From: Oikopleura dioica
Taxonomy: Eukaryota; Chordata; Appendicularia; Copelata; Oikopleuridae
Reading direction: 5' to 3'
Assembly: GCA_907165135.1 (NCBI GenBank)
Contig: OU015567.1
Location: forward strand, 4,531,001 to 4,595,000
Length of the DNA: 64,000 bases
Of the stretch, positions 33,872 through 44,685 are shown in pieces. The notes under the pieces were generated by a model. That model saw only the letters and a program-made list of their open reading frames with translations, was not told the origin of the DNA and did not search any database. A program made the position numbers and the translations under genes. Positions within the stretch are counted from its first letter, which is position 1, and every line of letters begins with the position of its first letter.

Positions 33872-35933
33872 ATGAGCGTCACAAAAGCCGGAAGAAATCC
33901 TGGTTCTTTGCTCCTTCTCGTCGAAAAAACTCAGGTAAGACCATCATCGAATTTCGTCTTGGAATTTCAACTTGATTGACTTCACTTCCTTCGAAGAAGT
34001 TCACATATAATTCTTACGTCGTAAATGTTAAAAGAACCATAAGTTTAATTAGCTCGAGACTTCAAACGATGACTCGTCAGATAGCTCAGAAGATGAGGAT
34101 GACAACAACGAGGAGACCATCAAAGAACATCAGCAAATAAAAACGCAAAAGTAAGTTCATCTTTTTTCCCAATCTCGCCAACCTGTGTTGAAAACCTGAG
34201 TCAGGGTCTAAGTTAGAGCTACGTAGTTTTTGTTTAAGTTCTTTCGGACCCTGACTCAGGTTTTCGACACAGGTTTCCGAGCCCTGTATTTGACGAAAGG
34301 GTCAAAAATTAGTTCTCAACCCTTTTTTGTAAAGGCATTTTTGAAATTTCTAATCTTCAAATTCCCAAAACCTAATCACCTGAACTCTGAAAAGCGGCGC
34401 CACGCTGTGACCTCGCCCTGACCTTTTGTTGTAGTTTTTCGACGCAACAAAAACCGTGTCGCTTCAAGCCCGTGAAGCTCGTTCATCAGCTCAATGGAGG
34501 TTCCTTACTGTCTCCTAGTCTTCTTGATCTTTAAACTCCTTTCTAGGTCGCTGGACTGGGCAGGATAAAACGCTCGAGCCTGGATACCAAATTCCAAACG
34601 CCTCGCGGGAGAAGATGATCAGACGGGTCAAGCGCGAAATCAAGCAACAAAAACCGGCTACGGCGAAAAGTAGAACAGGTAAGGAAAGAAGGGGTTTATT
34701 TTGGTCACGATGAGGAAGGGGTATCATGAAGTAATAGCTCGTCGAGGATTGTTGATTCGCATTCTCGGAGGATTTTTTGAAGGTCGTGATATGACGATTC
34801 TTGGATCTGTTTCCTCAAGCCCTCCTGGCACTTCAAATTCTCAATAATTGCCTACAAAAGAAAGATAATCTCTTTCTCGTTGAATCACAGCCGGATTTGG
34901 CGCAGAGTTTGGTCACAGACAATTACCTTTTCTAAACATGTCTCGCCAAGTTTACAATCTCTGACATCCTCTCTTGTCGTCAATATTTTCGCGTAATTTG
35001 CGCACTCACCCACTTTGATAATCAACAACGAAGTGAGTTTTTCTGATGAAGGGCGCATTTTTTTCTCTGATGAGAAGGGCGAAAACTTGTCCGCTTGAGA
35101 CCGTTCTCAGGATGCTTGTCAAGTACTCAACAAATATTTGCCGACAGCATTTACTGTAAAACGTCTCGGAAGCTTTTTATCGCTTTTCAGATGAGTTGCA
35201 TTTCTGTTGAAAAAATTATGTTTGAAAATCAATTTTTCAAGGGCCGAAATCAAGGAAGAAAATTCATCAAAATCTTTATCATTTTTTCAGACATCAAAAA
35301 GATGATCGAAACTCCATCTTACCAAATGTTCTCCGTGCTAACCGTCATCCCCGATTTCGCCAAACCAGTCGAGCCAGAACGAAAAAGCGCCGTCGCATCT
35401 CCAGTGCAATCCCCCCTCACCGTCGAATCAGAATCGCAATCAACAACGATTGACTTCAATCTCGACAATCTCGACGAAAATGGCAAGAAAGTTTCGAGCT
35501 TTTTCGATCAAATGAAGGCGCAGACCTTGAGTCTAATGAGCCAGTATTCGAGGGAAATCCAACATTTGAGGGACAGCATAAATTTTTATAAAGAAGAACT
35601 AGAGATCGTCAAGAGCTTCATGACCGATGAGCAGAAAATTCAACTAACACAACAGCTGGCAGAGCGAAAAGCCTACAGGTAGAACCGCTCTCGCTCTTGA
35701 ATTCTCTAACCGATCAATTAAGATCTCGAACAACGTCCATTTCTACCCACCCGCCAACTCCGATGTCTAGCAGACATGTGTCTTCAAGCAGTTATACGTC
35801 CGACAAACATTCAGTTCCAGCAAATAACACTCTGCCTCAAATGCAAAATCAAACTCCCTTATTTCAATACTCACCCACTGAAACCGTTTTCCTCCCTCCA
35901 CAGTATCCTCCAACCCATCAACCAACTGAATAG
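33872..35933 (+). CDS. Coiled-coil protein, 318 aa, unknown family
   Basis: Six exons (33872-33934, 34053-34150, 34435-34499, 34547-34678, 35291-35678, 35723-35933) join in phase and end at TAG. The N-terminal part has an acidic Ser/Asp/Glu tract (DDSSDSSEDEDDNNEE). A basic middle follows (REKMIRRVKREIKQQ). A predicted coiled coil (FDQMKAQTLSLMSQYSREIQ..) occupies roughly residues 190-250. The tail is Ser/Thr/Pro-rich (PPTPMSSRHVSSSSY) and ends PPQYPPTHQPTE. No signal or TM segment is seen. I do not recognise it. Six consistent phases make it a convincing gene. A MITE lies in intron 2. Confidence 0.65.
34174..34286. mobile_element. hAT-like MITE, intronic copy
   Basis: CCAACCTGTGTTGAAAACC and GAGTCAGGGTC on the left pair with GACCCTGACTCAGG and ACACAGGTTTCCGAGCCC on the right. 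It lies in intron 2 of the coiled-coil gene, so it does not disturb coding. Confidence 0.8.
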
Positions 35934-36059
35934 AAAATTCATACTTTTCGAGTCGAAAAGAAACTTCGAATCGAAAAAATTTTTTCACCGCTTTTTTTCT
36001 TCACTTTTTTCCTCCTTTTTCCCTTATTATTCAAAAAAATCTCACAGTTCATCAAGTTA

Positions 36060-36530
36060 AAAAATCAATGTATTCCAAGTTCCACATTCAATTCTATCGC
36101 TCATTTTTCTTGTTGTTACTTTCCTGCTTTGAGCTAACCTTGCGGATGAAACTGCCGTGTCGGGAGCGCCGACATTGCATACTAACCATGAACAATGCTC
36201 TTCAATAAAATTATCAAAATAAAAATTCTTATTTTTTTGGCCCAAAAATTGAAAAATAATTTTTGGCCCAAAAATTGAAAAATTTTTTTTTGCCCAAAAA
36301 ATAGAAAAAAGATTTTTGCCCAAAAATCTAAAAAAATTTTTTTGCCCAAAAGATTGAAAAATTTGTATTTGCCCAAATGATTGAAAAATTTGTTTTTGCC
36401 CAAAAATTGAAAAAAAAATTTTTGCGCTGATAATGAAAAAAAAATTTTTGCCCAAAAATTGAAAAAAAAGAAATTTTTCCCCAAAAGATTGAGAAATTTG
36501 TTTTTTTGCCCAAAATTGAAAAAAGAAATT
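36060..36530. repeat. Tandem repeat of TTTTTGCCCAAAAATTGAAAAA units
   Basis: Roughly ten imperfect copies of a unit of about 28-30 bp (GCCCAAAAATTGAAAAA with T/A tracts) occupy 36225-36530. Open frames on the minus strand here are artefacts of the repeat. Confidence 0.8.
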
Positions 36531-36709
36531 ATGATTGTTTAATTCAGTATTTCATTTTTAAGTCCTTTGATTGTCTTTTCATTTGGCTACGGGAAGGAAT
36601 CTTCAGTTGAGATTTGCCAAGCCATAACATTTTGCCAAGCGCCAGCGAAAAAACTCCTTACTCTTGCTTTTCGAAAACTACGCTCTGGGGTTTTTTTTAT
36701 TTTGAAGAA

Positions 36710-37529
36710 ATGCCAAGGCAGGTTTCTACGCACCAAATTGAGAATTCTCCGAGACCGTAAGTCAGAAATAGAGAAAGACAGTATTTATTTTTGAGAAACA
36801 GAGGAAGAGCGAATTATCAGCAGTCGCCGGCGGTGAAGAGGAGGGAATCGAGAAGATATTCTGAGGCGCAGCTGGAGGAAATTATTCATGGACTCAATAA
36901 TGAGTAGGTATTTTCGGGGCAGTAGGGGGTTATGATTCGAGCTGCTCCTAACCTAAGCCTAATTTAGGGGCGATCCCCCCCGGGACCCCCCACCTAAGGC
37001 CTAAACCAAGGGATTTATCACTGATAACTTATCAGAATATAGATGGACTTCTGTAAGAGCAAATAGTTCATTTCATAAGAATTTTCTTTACCATCGAAAC
37101 TGCTTGGTCTATTTGGCGATTTTTGAGCAATAAAATTAATAGTAAGGAAAATGTTCTTTGGTCGAATGGTGGATGCTAAGGGACATGTCAGTTTTATGTC
37201 TCTGGTTGCATATCATTAATTCGTCTTATGAACTTTAGTTTCTCTCAAAACCGGATGAGAGCTAATCAAATTTATTGAGAAAAGAAACCAGCAATGCGTT
37301 ACGTAATTTTCTGTAAAAAAGCTTCCGGAAATCATCGGAGAGTTTTTTCAATCTTTGATGCTTAAATTATTTTAGAAACGAGTCCAAGCCAAATCAGCGC
37401 CACTCCGGAAAGACGGACAAATCTTACAAGTCCGGCAAAAGCAAAAAAGCGAAGAAAAAGAAGAAAGTAGAAAAAGTATCTGAATCAGAAAACACAGTCT
37501 TCAGGGAAGTTTTCCTCGAAAGAAAATGA
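36710..37529 (+). CDS. Basic protein, 100 aa, unknown
   Basis: Exons 36710-36756, 36802-36903 and 37376-37529 join in phase to 101 codons including the stop. It begins MPRQVSTHQIENSPRPGRANYQQSP, has KRRESRRYSEAQLEEIIHGLNN, and a Lys-rich stretch (KSKKAKKKKKVEKV) that could be a nuclear localisation signal. The last intron is 472 nt. No family is recognised. Confidence 0.5.
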
Positions 37530-37707
37530 CCTTTAGGTTTTTTTTCTGTTAGAAGGAAGGTCGTTTGGGCGCATAATTATGCTGGCTAAGCAAACTCTTC
37601 TTGAACTTTACATTCTGTACGTTGATCTGACAGTAGACTCCCGTTCTCATGATTGAAATTATCTTGACTTGTCAGTTCTTGAGCTTCAAGAGTAGAGAAA
37701 CTGTGAA

Positions 37708-39855
37708 ATGAAAAGAGTTACAATTGTGGAAACTGGTAAAAGCAGTAGCGAGGCCGAACAAGATGACGAAAAATACTCCTATAAAAACGGATCAAAATGA
37801 TTCTTTATATAAAAAGTTTACTTTAATAAAATATATCCGGGAATAGAAAGAAATCGAAAGGCAGAAGAGCTTCTGTCATTCGCCCAGCTTCGTCGAAAAC
37901 CAGTTCGACTCGAAAAACTAGATCAAAACATGCAATGACCTCTTCATCCGATTCCTCTGACGGATCTTCGACCGACTATGAAGACCGTGATCAAGAAGCT
38001 CGTCGACACGAAAAATGTAAGCAAAAAACTATGAATCTCAACCTCATTTTCTATCAGATTTGAATTCGTTCATGGACGAGGACCAAGAAGACGACTTCAA
38101 AGAATACACGACGAAAACAAAGAGCAAGTGCTGGACGAGCTTTCAGGACTTTGTCGAAAAAATCATCACGAATCCGACGTATCATAAAATCTTCTTACTC
38201 CTTGTTGTTATCGACACGACTTTGGTTTATACCGAGGAAGGGGATCAAATAGGGAGTAATCGAAAACGAATATTTTCTATGCAACAATTCATCAATCAAT
38301 CAGTGCAAAATTTCGTCAGTCCAAAGGCAATAAAAAGCCGCGAAATTTTATAGAGAAACATAAAATAAAAATGCCAAATTTTGCTGAATTTCGTTTTATC
38401 TTTTTTTTCGAGAGAGTCAATAAAATGATCCTCAAAAGCTTCTTATTGGAATGATGGCTGAAAACCTCGATACTTGCGATTGTCCTAACGCTTGCGAAGA
38501 TTGGTGCCTTCTTCCACCAGAAATTCCCACAAATTCAACGGAATCAACAAGGTTTCTTCAAACTTTGCCTTTCAATGGATCTGATGAGTCCAGTGGTGAC
38601 GGATTCCTTACGACTGAAGCATCAACAATAACAACAACAACTGCAACCACAACCACAACACTACAACCAACTCCACCAGGAAAATTGAAAAAAAAGCGAG
38701 AATTATTTTCGAAACTCAAAATTTTATTTTCGACAATTTTTTTCATCAACTTAACAGGAAATGAATGTTGCAAGTACCAACGACTGCTGCAGACATGGAT
38801 ACGAATGGGATACACAACTTTTGCGCTGCTTTCACTTTTCTTCATCGAAACGATTGTCAAACTCACGGCGCTTCCTCATTTGCTCTCCCGTAAAATGGAA
38901 ATTGCCGATGCTATGCTTGGTAATAAGAAGCCCTTATCGAACAACTACTAAACGAACTCTTCAGTGATTGTCTCTTGGATCATGTGTTTCATCATCGTCT
39001 TTACCCTCGAAGAACCCGATTGCGAAGGAGATGGAGGCGATAGTGGGGGAAATCTCAACGGAATGAAAGGAGTTGTCATGCTTACTTTTCGAATGCTCAG
39101 AATTTTTAACGGCCTCGCGATGCTTTTCGCGAATTTCTTCGAAGGAAAGATCAGACGATACCAAGAAAAGATCAAGTTCCAAACTCAGATGCTCAATCAA
39201 AGTCAAGAGGAAAAGAAACGACTTGCAACAACTGCGCAAAAGATCTTACGAGACAAACAGAACTTGCAATTGCAGCTTCAAGCAGTCACAATGTCTTACA
39301 ACCGTTTGTTTCAAATCCTTAGTAAGAAATTATCAACTGTTTCTAGAAGCGACTCAACAGAACCAGCCACCGCCAAGAGGGCCTCCTCCAGCAGGAGGAT
39401 CATTCCAACAGCCAGCTAGAATGCTTGCTCTTCCAACCGTTCATTCGCCAATTCCAGGAGGAAACACAGACGACGAAGCTCTAGAAAATCTCATTGAGCA
39501 CGAAATCACCGCCGCTGAAAGCGCTCTCGCCTCAAACTGTAATCTCCCCAAAAATTCTCACCTAACCATTATTCTAGCGACGCGAGTGACTGAAATAAAC
39601 GACACGGAAATTCTCCGAGAAAATCCACCCTCCTTTTTGCCACCGATTGCTCAAGGAACAGGACCATCTGTTATCATCACCCCTCCATATGTCCCCGTTT
39701 CCAAATCTCCTCGACGAAGCAAAAAGAAGGATGAAAAAGGTACATCACATGACTTTTAAAGATCACGTTACTAAACCCCTCTCATAGCTACATTGGAAGT
39801 GCCGCAAGAAAATTCTCCTCATCATCGAAACACAAATCCATTTGATCAAGATTGA
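37708..39855 (+). CDS. HVCN1: Hv1-like voltage-sensor-domain protein with expanded S1-S2 loop
   Basis: The first coding exon (from 37708) does not join cleanly. From about 37852 the order is a Ser/Arg-rich N-terminus, S1 with FLLLVVIDTTLVYTE (keeping the Asp that selects protons in Hv1), and a long Cys- and Thr-rich extracellular loop (CDCPNACEDWC, TTTTATTTTT, N-glycosylation sites). S2 (FALLSLFFIETIVKL), S3 (ADAMLVIVSWIMCF) and S4 follow. S4 (VVMLTFRMLRIFNGL) keeps the RIxNG signature, but the first gating Arg is replaced. A coiled-coil tail and a Pro-rich C-terminus end at FDQD. Introns 38237-38438 and 38680-38757 need GA-AG junctions. Hv1 channels carry protons outward; activity here is untested. 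Confidence 0.78.
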
Positions 39856-39922
39856 TTCCCCTACCTCAATTAACTTTATTTTTGTATATAAAAAAACATC
39901 ATTTTATAATAAAAAAAGTTGT

Positions 39923-42127
39923 CTATCCAAGGGGCGTGTATCCAAGCAGTTCCATCTGGCATGACACTCTAGTTGCATTTCCGTATGTTCCAGTGCACTT
40001 GGGGTAAATGATGATTGTCTTTGTTTTGACCCTGGATAAGACAGGAATCGTAAAGATCTTGTTAAAAGTATTAGCTCCCGGAAGATCAGTCCCAAGTCCT
40101 AGCCAATTGTAAATCGTGCTTTCTTTTCCATTTCTTTTTCAGGGCTTTTTCTTAGAAACCTCCCCCCCTCCAAAGAATCAAACATGAAGCCTCTCCTATC
40201 AATATAAGCAAAATCAACCGCCGAAATCAACCCATCTTGTCCTTGTTCATTCAAACAAATGAGCTGAAGGCCGCATATTATTTTTCTTTCCTCGAGTTCG
40301 ATTCTCAGAGAGATCAGATCATGAAGAGTTCCTCTTGAGCATTTGCAGGTGAAATTCCAATCTTTTCTTGTTACAAATAATTCATGTCTTGTCGAATCTT
40401 TTGTGGAGAAAAAGTTGGATTTGAAACATTCTTGAAACGCCGATTCTTGGTTTTTCGTAGGGGGATTCTGCCGTCGAGACGAAAATGCTCTCATCCTTGA
40501 TTTCACCGCTTGTCAACCCTAGCGGCCTTCCTAGATCAATGTAGCTCCCGTAAAATTCCATTTGAAAATGCAGCGCGTTTCTGCCAAAACCGGCTTTTGG
40601 AAAAACCTTGATGGCAGAACACTCAATCGGCTGGTTCAGTCGAGTTGATTCGAGACAATCGGTTTTTGAATTTGCTGTGATCTGGGACTCGTACTTTCGC
40701 CAGTCGCCACGGAGGGAGAGAAAGGCGATTTGGACGGATGTTACCATCATCAATGAACCAGCTTGAATTTCAGGAGATAAGAAGGCGAGAGACTTGATTA
40801 TCGTTGGACGGCGAAATGAGACTTTTAGCCAAGGTTTTTCAGACGTTGAGTTCCAGTTTGAGAATCCTAATCGAGGCGCTCTTAACTTTGGTTCAAAATT
40901 TTACCATTAATTACAATGCCTTAATAGTTTATCCCTGAAATTGTGGCTAAGATTGTGATGCCTTGATACCGAGTGAGTTTTTTTGTGATGCAAATGGGCA
41001 CCATAAATGTCGCAAATATAGTATTACATAAATATTTTTAACTTGAGGGAAGTTTGATTCTAGTTGTAAAATTTTATCACCGGATAGAATGCGTTGTAGG
41101 GTCTGTGAAATGGAAGACGAACAAGTATATTGAACCCTTATCGTAACTCCGGCGCTGTAAAATCCGAAGCTTCAATTTGATCATCCGCAATTTCTCCCGT
41201 GCTCATTCCAAGCGGTCTCCCGGAGCTCAAACAAAAGTCCAACTTCAAATTATTCGCCGATTTCTCCGCATTAAGCCGCGATTTCGTCCGATTGATTGAT
41301 TTTTCTATGTGCTCAAGTCGTTCTGAAAGCTTGGTCATTTGCGAATCAAGGAGGGATTCGAGCTCGTCAATTTTTCGCAGCTTGGAACAGTCGTTGAACG
41401 GCATCTTTTTGAGAAAATGTTCGAGGTTGAACGATCTTGATTTTTTTCTTGAGAAGGTTTCTTCGGCTGGAAGCTGGTAAAGATTCGATTTTGTTCTAAA
41501 AATTGACCAAAAGCAAAGAGAACCGATTCTACCTCAAATCAGCGAGGGAGTCCTCCATGTCTTCAATCCTCATCACCATTTCCTCCAAGCTCGCCATCTT
41601 AAACTTCCTCAAAACCGCCGACATTTCTCTATCAAAAGTTGAAATCTGCCCTCTCATCCCCGCCGTCAAAGTGGTCTTTTGAGAAAAGAGAGATAAGTTG
41701 GTGACTTGTCGGATGATTTCTTCATTTTTTGTGAACCCCTCTGTTTGGGTGGATATTTGCTTGTTGATGATGGATGTTTCCAGCGCTGATTTTGATTCGA
41801 GCTTTTCTTCCAATTCATTGATTTTGGAGATGTAGGATTCAGACTTTTCTAGGAACGATTTTTCCTTATCAGCGTTCTAGAGGTAGAATGATCACGTGGA
41901 TATTAACACTGTCGTATTGAAAACCACATTTCTAGAGCTCTTTCCTGAGTCTTGAATAAATTCTCCAAAGTGCTTACTCGCTCGACCAGCTTTTCGACCA
42001 ACTCATCATTTTTTGATTCGAAAACCGGTTTCTCAACCAAAGATGATTCAGAACCAGAATCTTCATCCGACGGAACTTCAAGTTTTACCTTTGTTTTCTT
42101 GCTAAACCAAGATTTTTCTCGATCCAT
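39923..42127 (-). CDS. Coiled-coil protein with two discoidin (F5/8 type C) domains
   Basis: Six exons (42127-41945, 41876-41533, 41495-41143, 40878-40428, 40366-40152, 40098-39923) total 1722 nt, exactly 574 codons, with every junction in phase. Residues 1 to about 220 are acidic then coiled coil. The first discoidin domain starts SSGRPLGMSTGEIADDQIEAS and ends AIKVFPKAG..LHFQMEFYG. The second starts LGRPLGLTSGEIKDESI and ends IIIYPKCTGTYGNATRV..ELLGYTPLG. Such domains bind lipids or glycans. There is no signal peptide, which is odd for discoidin proteins. Three of the five introns (41877-41944, 40879-41142, 40099-40151) are GA-AG. No GT donor of the right phase is available at these three places. 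Confidence 0.8.
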
Positions 42128-42979
42128 ATTTTTGAAAATTATTTAAAATTTCAATTTCAAAAGTAAGATTTTAAAATATTTATATCTTGAGCTTTCCGAT
42201 TTGAAAACAAGGGGCAATCAAGGACACTTCAACTAAAAGTCTTTTCTTCTTTGGTTCAAAAATCCCGGTCTGAAGCTTGAGCCTTGTTGACCTGTGTCAA
42301 AGAATTCAGGATGTGGGCAGAACTGCTTATCCAACTTTTGACTTGAGGTTAATTCTGACGCGTCCTTGGTGAATTTTGCCCCGAAAAAGTAATTTTACGG
42401 AAGAGTCAATTTTACAAGAATCAACAATTTTCAATTTTGCATCCTCTAAGAGGATATGTCTATTTCTTTTTCGTTACAACGGTTTGTAATGTATACTCAG
42501 GATTACTAGTTGGCCAGCGGCGCAAGAATCGTGCGCCGGTTTGATATGCCTCCAAATAATTTTTATTTTTCCATTATACAACCCAGCCCCTTAAGATGTT
42601 CGCTCGAAATTATTAGCGAATGAACATTCCAGAGCGATTGAAGTCTACTTTTGGTCGTTTTTCTTTGTTCTTTTTCAATAAGCCTTTTTTATATCGAAAT
42701 TTTCGAGTCGAAAATATATTTCTCGACTTATTAGCGAGAATAGACGTCACAAAATCATTCGCGCTTCGTTTTTCTTCGATCAAAAATTCGCATCAAAGAT
42801 CCTTCCTTCTAAAGTACATGATGGAACCTTGTGAAAGCTAATTTACTCCCATTATTGTAGAATTAATTTTTCATGTGCGCACTCAATACCTTGTTAAAGA
42901 GCAGGACGACTGGATTCGAAACTATCAGACTATCAGAATGAGAATCCTGAATTCATTTTTTCTTGGATCAGTTTTAGCA
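42128..42979. other. Intergenic, AT-rich
   Basis: No convincing gene. The open frame at 42620-42841 (+) has no domain. An upstream exon of the small gene at 42980 cannot be excluded. Confidence 0.4.
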
Positions 42980-43414
42980 ATGGCGAGGACGAAAAGGGTC
43001 TCGCTTTTTGATGGGCTCGATAATTGGACTGCTAAAAGAGCTGAAGCAGACGGTAGATAACTTATTACCTGGGTAAAAACCTGAGTCAGGGTCTGAGCGA
43101 TCTTCAACAAAAAGCCGCAAAGCGGCTTTTCAAGACGAAGCCGCAAAGCGGCTTCGCAATATCAACATTAAAATATTTTAAAATTCAGGAGAAGCCGCCT
43201 TTCGTTCAGACCCTGACTCAGTTTTTACATTGGTTGCTGACCCCAGCGCTGATTATCTTGAAAAAACTTATTCTATAATAAAAATTAAGGACGAAAAACG
43301 GAAAGCCTTCTTGCTGCCTTGGACGAAGCCTATGAAGAAATGATGTTCAAAGAAATTTTCGACAATTTTGAGAGAAACGGTCAGTTTGACCCTTTCCAGC
43401 TTAGCTACTTATAA
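42980..43414 (+). CDS. Small protein, 65 aa, unknown
   Basis: Two exons join in phase across an intron with GTAGAT donor (43052) and AAG acceptor (43290). The product begins MARTKRVSLFDGLDNWTAKRAEAD and ends ERNGQFDPFQLSYL. It is helical and charged with no signal or TM segment. A MITE occupies most of the intron. No family is recognised, and further upstream exons are possible. Confidence 0.45.
43065..43245. mobile_element. hAT-like MITE, intronic copy
   Basis: AAAAACCTGAGTCAGGGTCTGA on the left pairs with TCAGACCCTGACTCAGTTTTT on the right. GAAGCCGCAAAGCGGCTT hairpins lie inside. It is located in the intron of the 65-aa gene. Confidence 0.8.
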
Positions 43415-44203
43415 TTTTGAAAAAAAAAAATAAATAACCCTGATGACATCAGAGAACACTTCCCTCTTTTGACCTGCTAGAAATGACTCTAAGCCGACGG
43501 GAAATCAAGACTTAGACAATTAATTGAACATTGATAGGGATTAATTATGTAAACTTGTACCTACCACCGGTATAAAGAGAACAAGGAGATGGTCGTTTGA
43601 AAACTTTTGGATGAAAATTATTCAATTTTTTTTCTTTGTGAGCCTTTTTGGCTCAATTTTGCCGAGAAAAAGAAGTTTCTCCTTGCTTCAAGAGCTTGAA
43701 AAATGGGCGACTTACAATGGTTTATTGCTTTTTTATGTCGTTTTTTGGCTTTTTTATCAAAATTTTTAATAAAAAAGCTCATTTTGGACTAATTTTTTGT
43801 TTTTTTTTATGTTTATTAATCAAATTTATGTGAATTTTTTCATAAAAATATAAAAATATAAAGAAAAAGACCCGCAAATTATCGATATTTTAGCAATGAG
43901 TCAACCGAAATATGTAAGAAGACAGAACTTCAACCCTTTTTTAATGATATACTGGTAATAAAATAATGCACTTTTCAACACATTTGTGCGGTTCCTTCTC
44001 AGCCCGGGTCAGATTCTTGTTGCGGCGAGTTACACTCATCCCTTGTGCGAGCAGATAAGCATTTAAAACTTGGATTTCGACTAATTCTATAAAAGCGGCA
44101 TTTTCGCAGGAAAAGAGAGAAATCGAGAGGGGGAAATTCGAAAGGAAGATGGCGATTTTTCTAGTTAAAGAAATGGTCCAAAATTAATAAAAGCGAAAAA
44201 TCG
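43415..44203. other. Intergenic, AT-rich
   Basis: No gene seen; poly-T and poly-A rich. The open frame at 43648-43833 is low-complexity Phe/Lys sequence. Confidence 0.45.
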
Positions 44204-44604
44204 ATGTCTTTTTTGACCGTTTGTACAGTCATGACAGGAGATGTAGATTGCGCAGGGACAGACGCAAATGTCTACATTAACCTTATGGGCGATAATGGAG
44301 AAACTGGGCGGATAAAGCTTGCTAAAAGCCAGACCTTTTTGAATAAGTTCGAGCGGGGTCACGTGGACATATTTCAACTTGAATCGATGGATATTGGAGA
44401 GGTAACATCATTTTGCCCCTCAAAAAGATTCATTTTTTAGCTCGAAAAATTGGTCATTGAACACGACAATCGAGGAATCGGCAGGTAAACCCTTTTCATG
44501 TGAAAGTTGATAATTGAACTTTTAAAAGTGCTTGGTACTTGGAGAAGATCACTGTTACCAAAATTGGTTCATCTATTAGGCGTGGCTCAACTGATCCATT
44601 TTGA
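44204..44604 (+). CDS. PLAT/LH2-domain protein, 105 aa, domain apparently truncated
   Basis: Exons 44204-44401, 44441-44484 and 44529-44604 join in phase to 106 codons. The PLAT hallmarks are clear: TVMTGDVDCAGTDANVYINL, DNGETGRIKLAKSQTF, FERGHVDIFQ, LVIEHDNRG and AWYLEKITV. PLAT domains bind lipids or proteins in lipoxygenases, polycystins and RAB6-interacting proteins. Here the protein stops at STDPF before the final strands where a conserved WL motif is expected. Either the domain is minimal, another exon was missed, or this is a fragment. No signal peptide is present. Confidence 0.7.
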
Positions 44605-44685
44605 GAAGCGTTTCGCGAAAGAATCCTTCTGAGCCGGGATCAGCGTCAAACCAGGAGCCCCAGAGAAGGAGTTTTTAGTTCAAAA

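Noticed and set aside
36057-36513. Three overlapping minus-strand frames rich in FFSIFGQK repeats
   Set aside because: They are translations of the AT-rich tandem repeat at 36225-36530.
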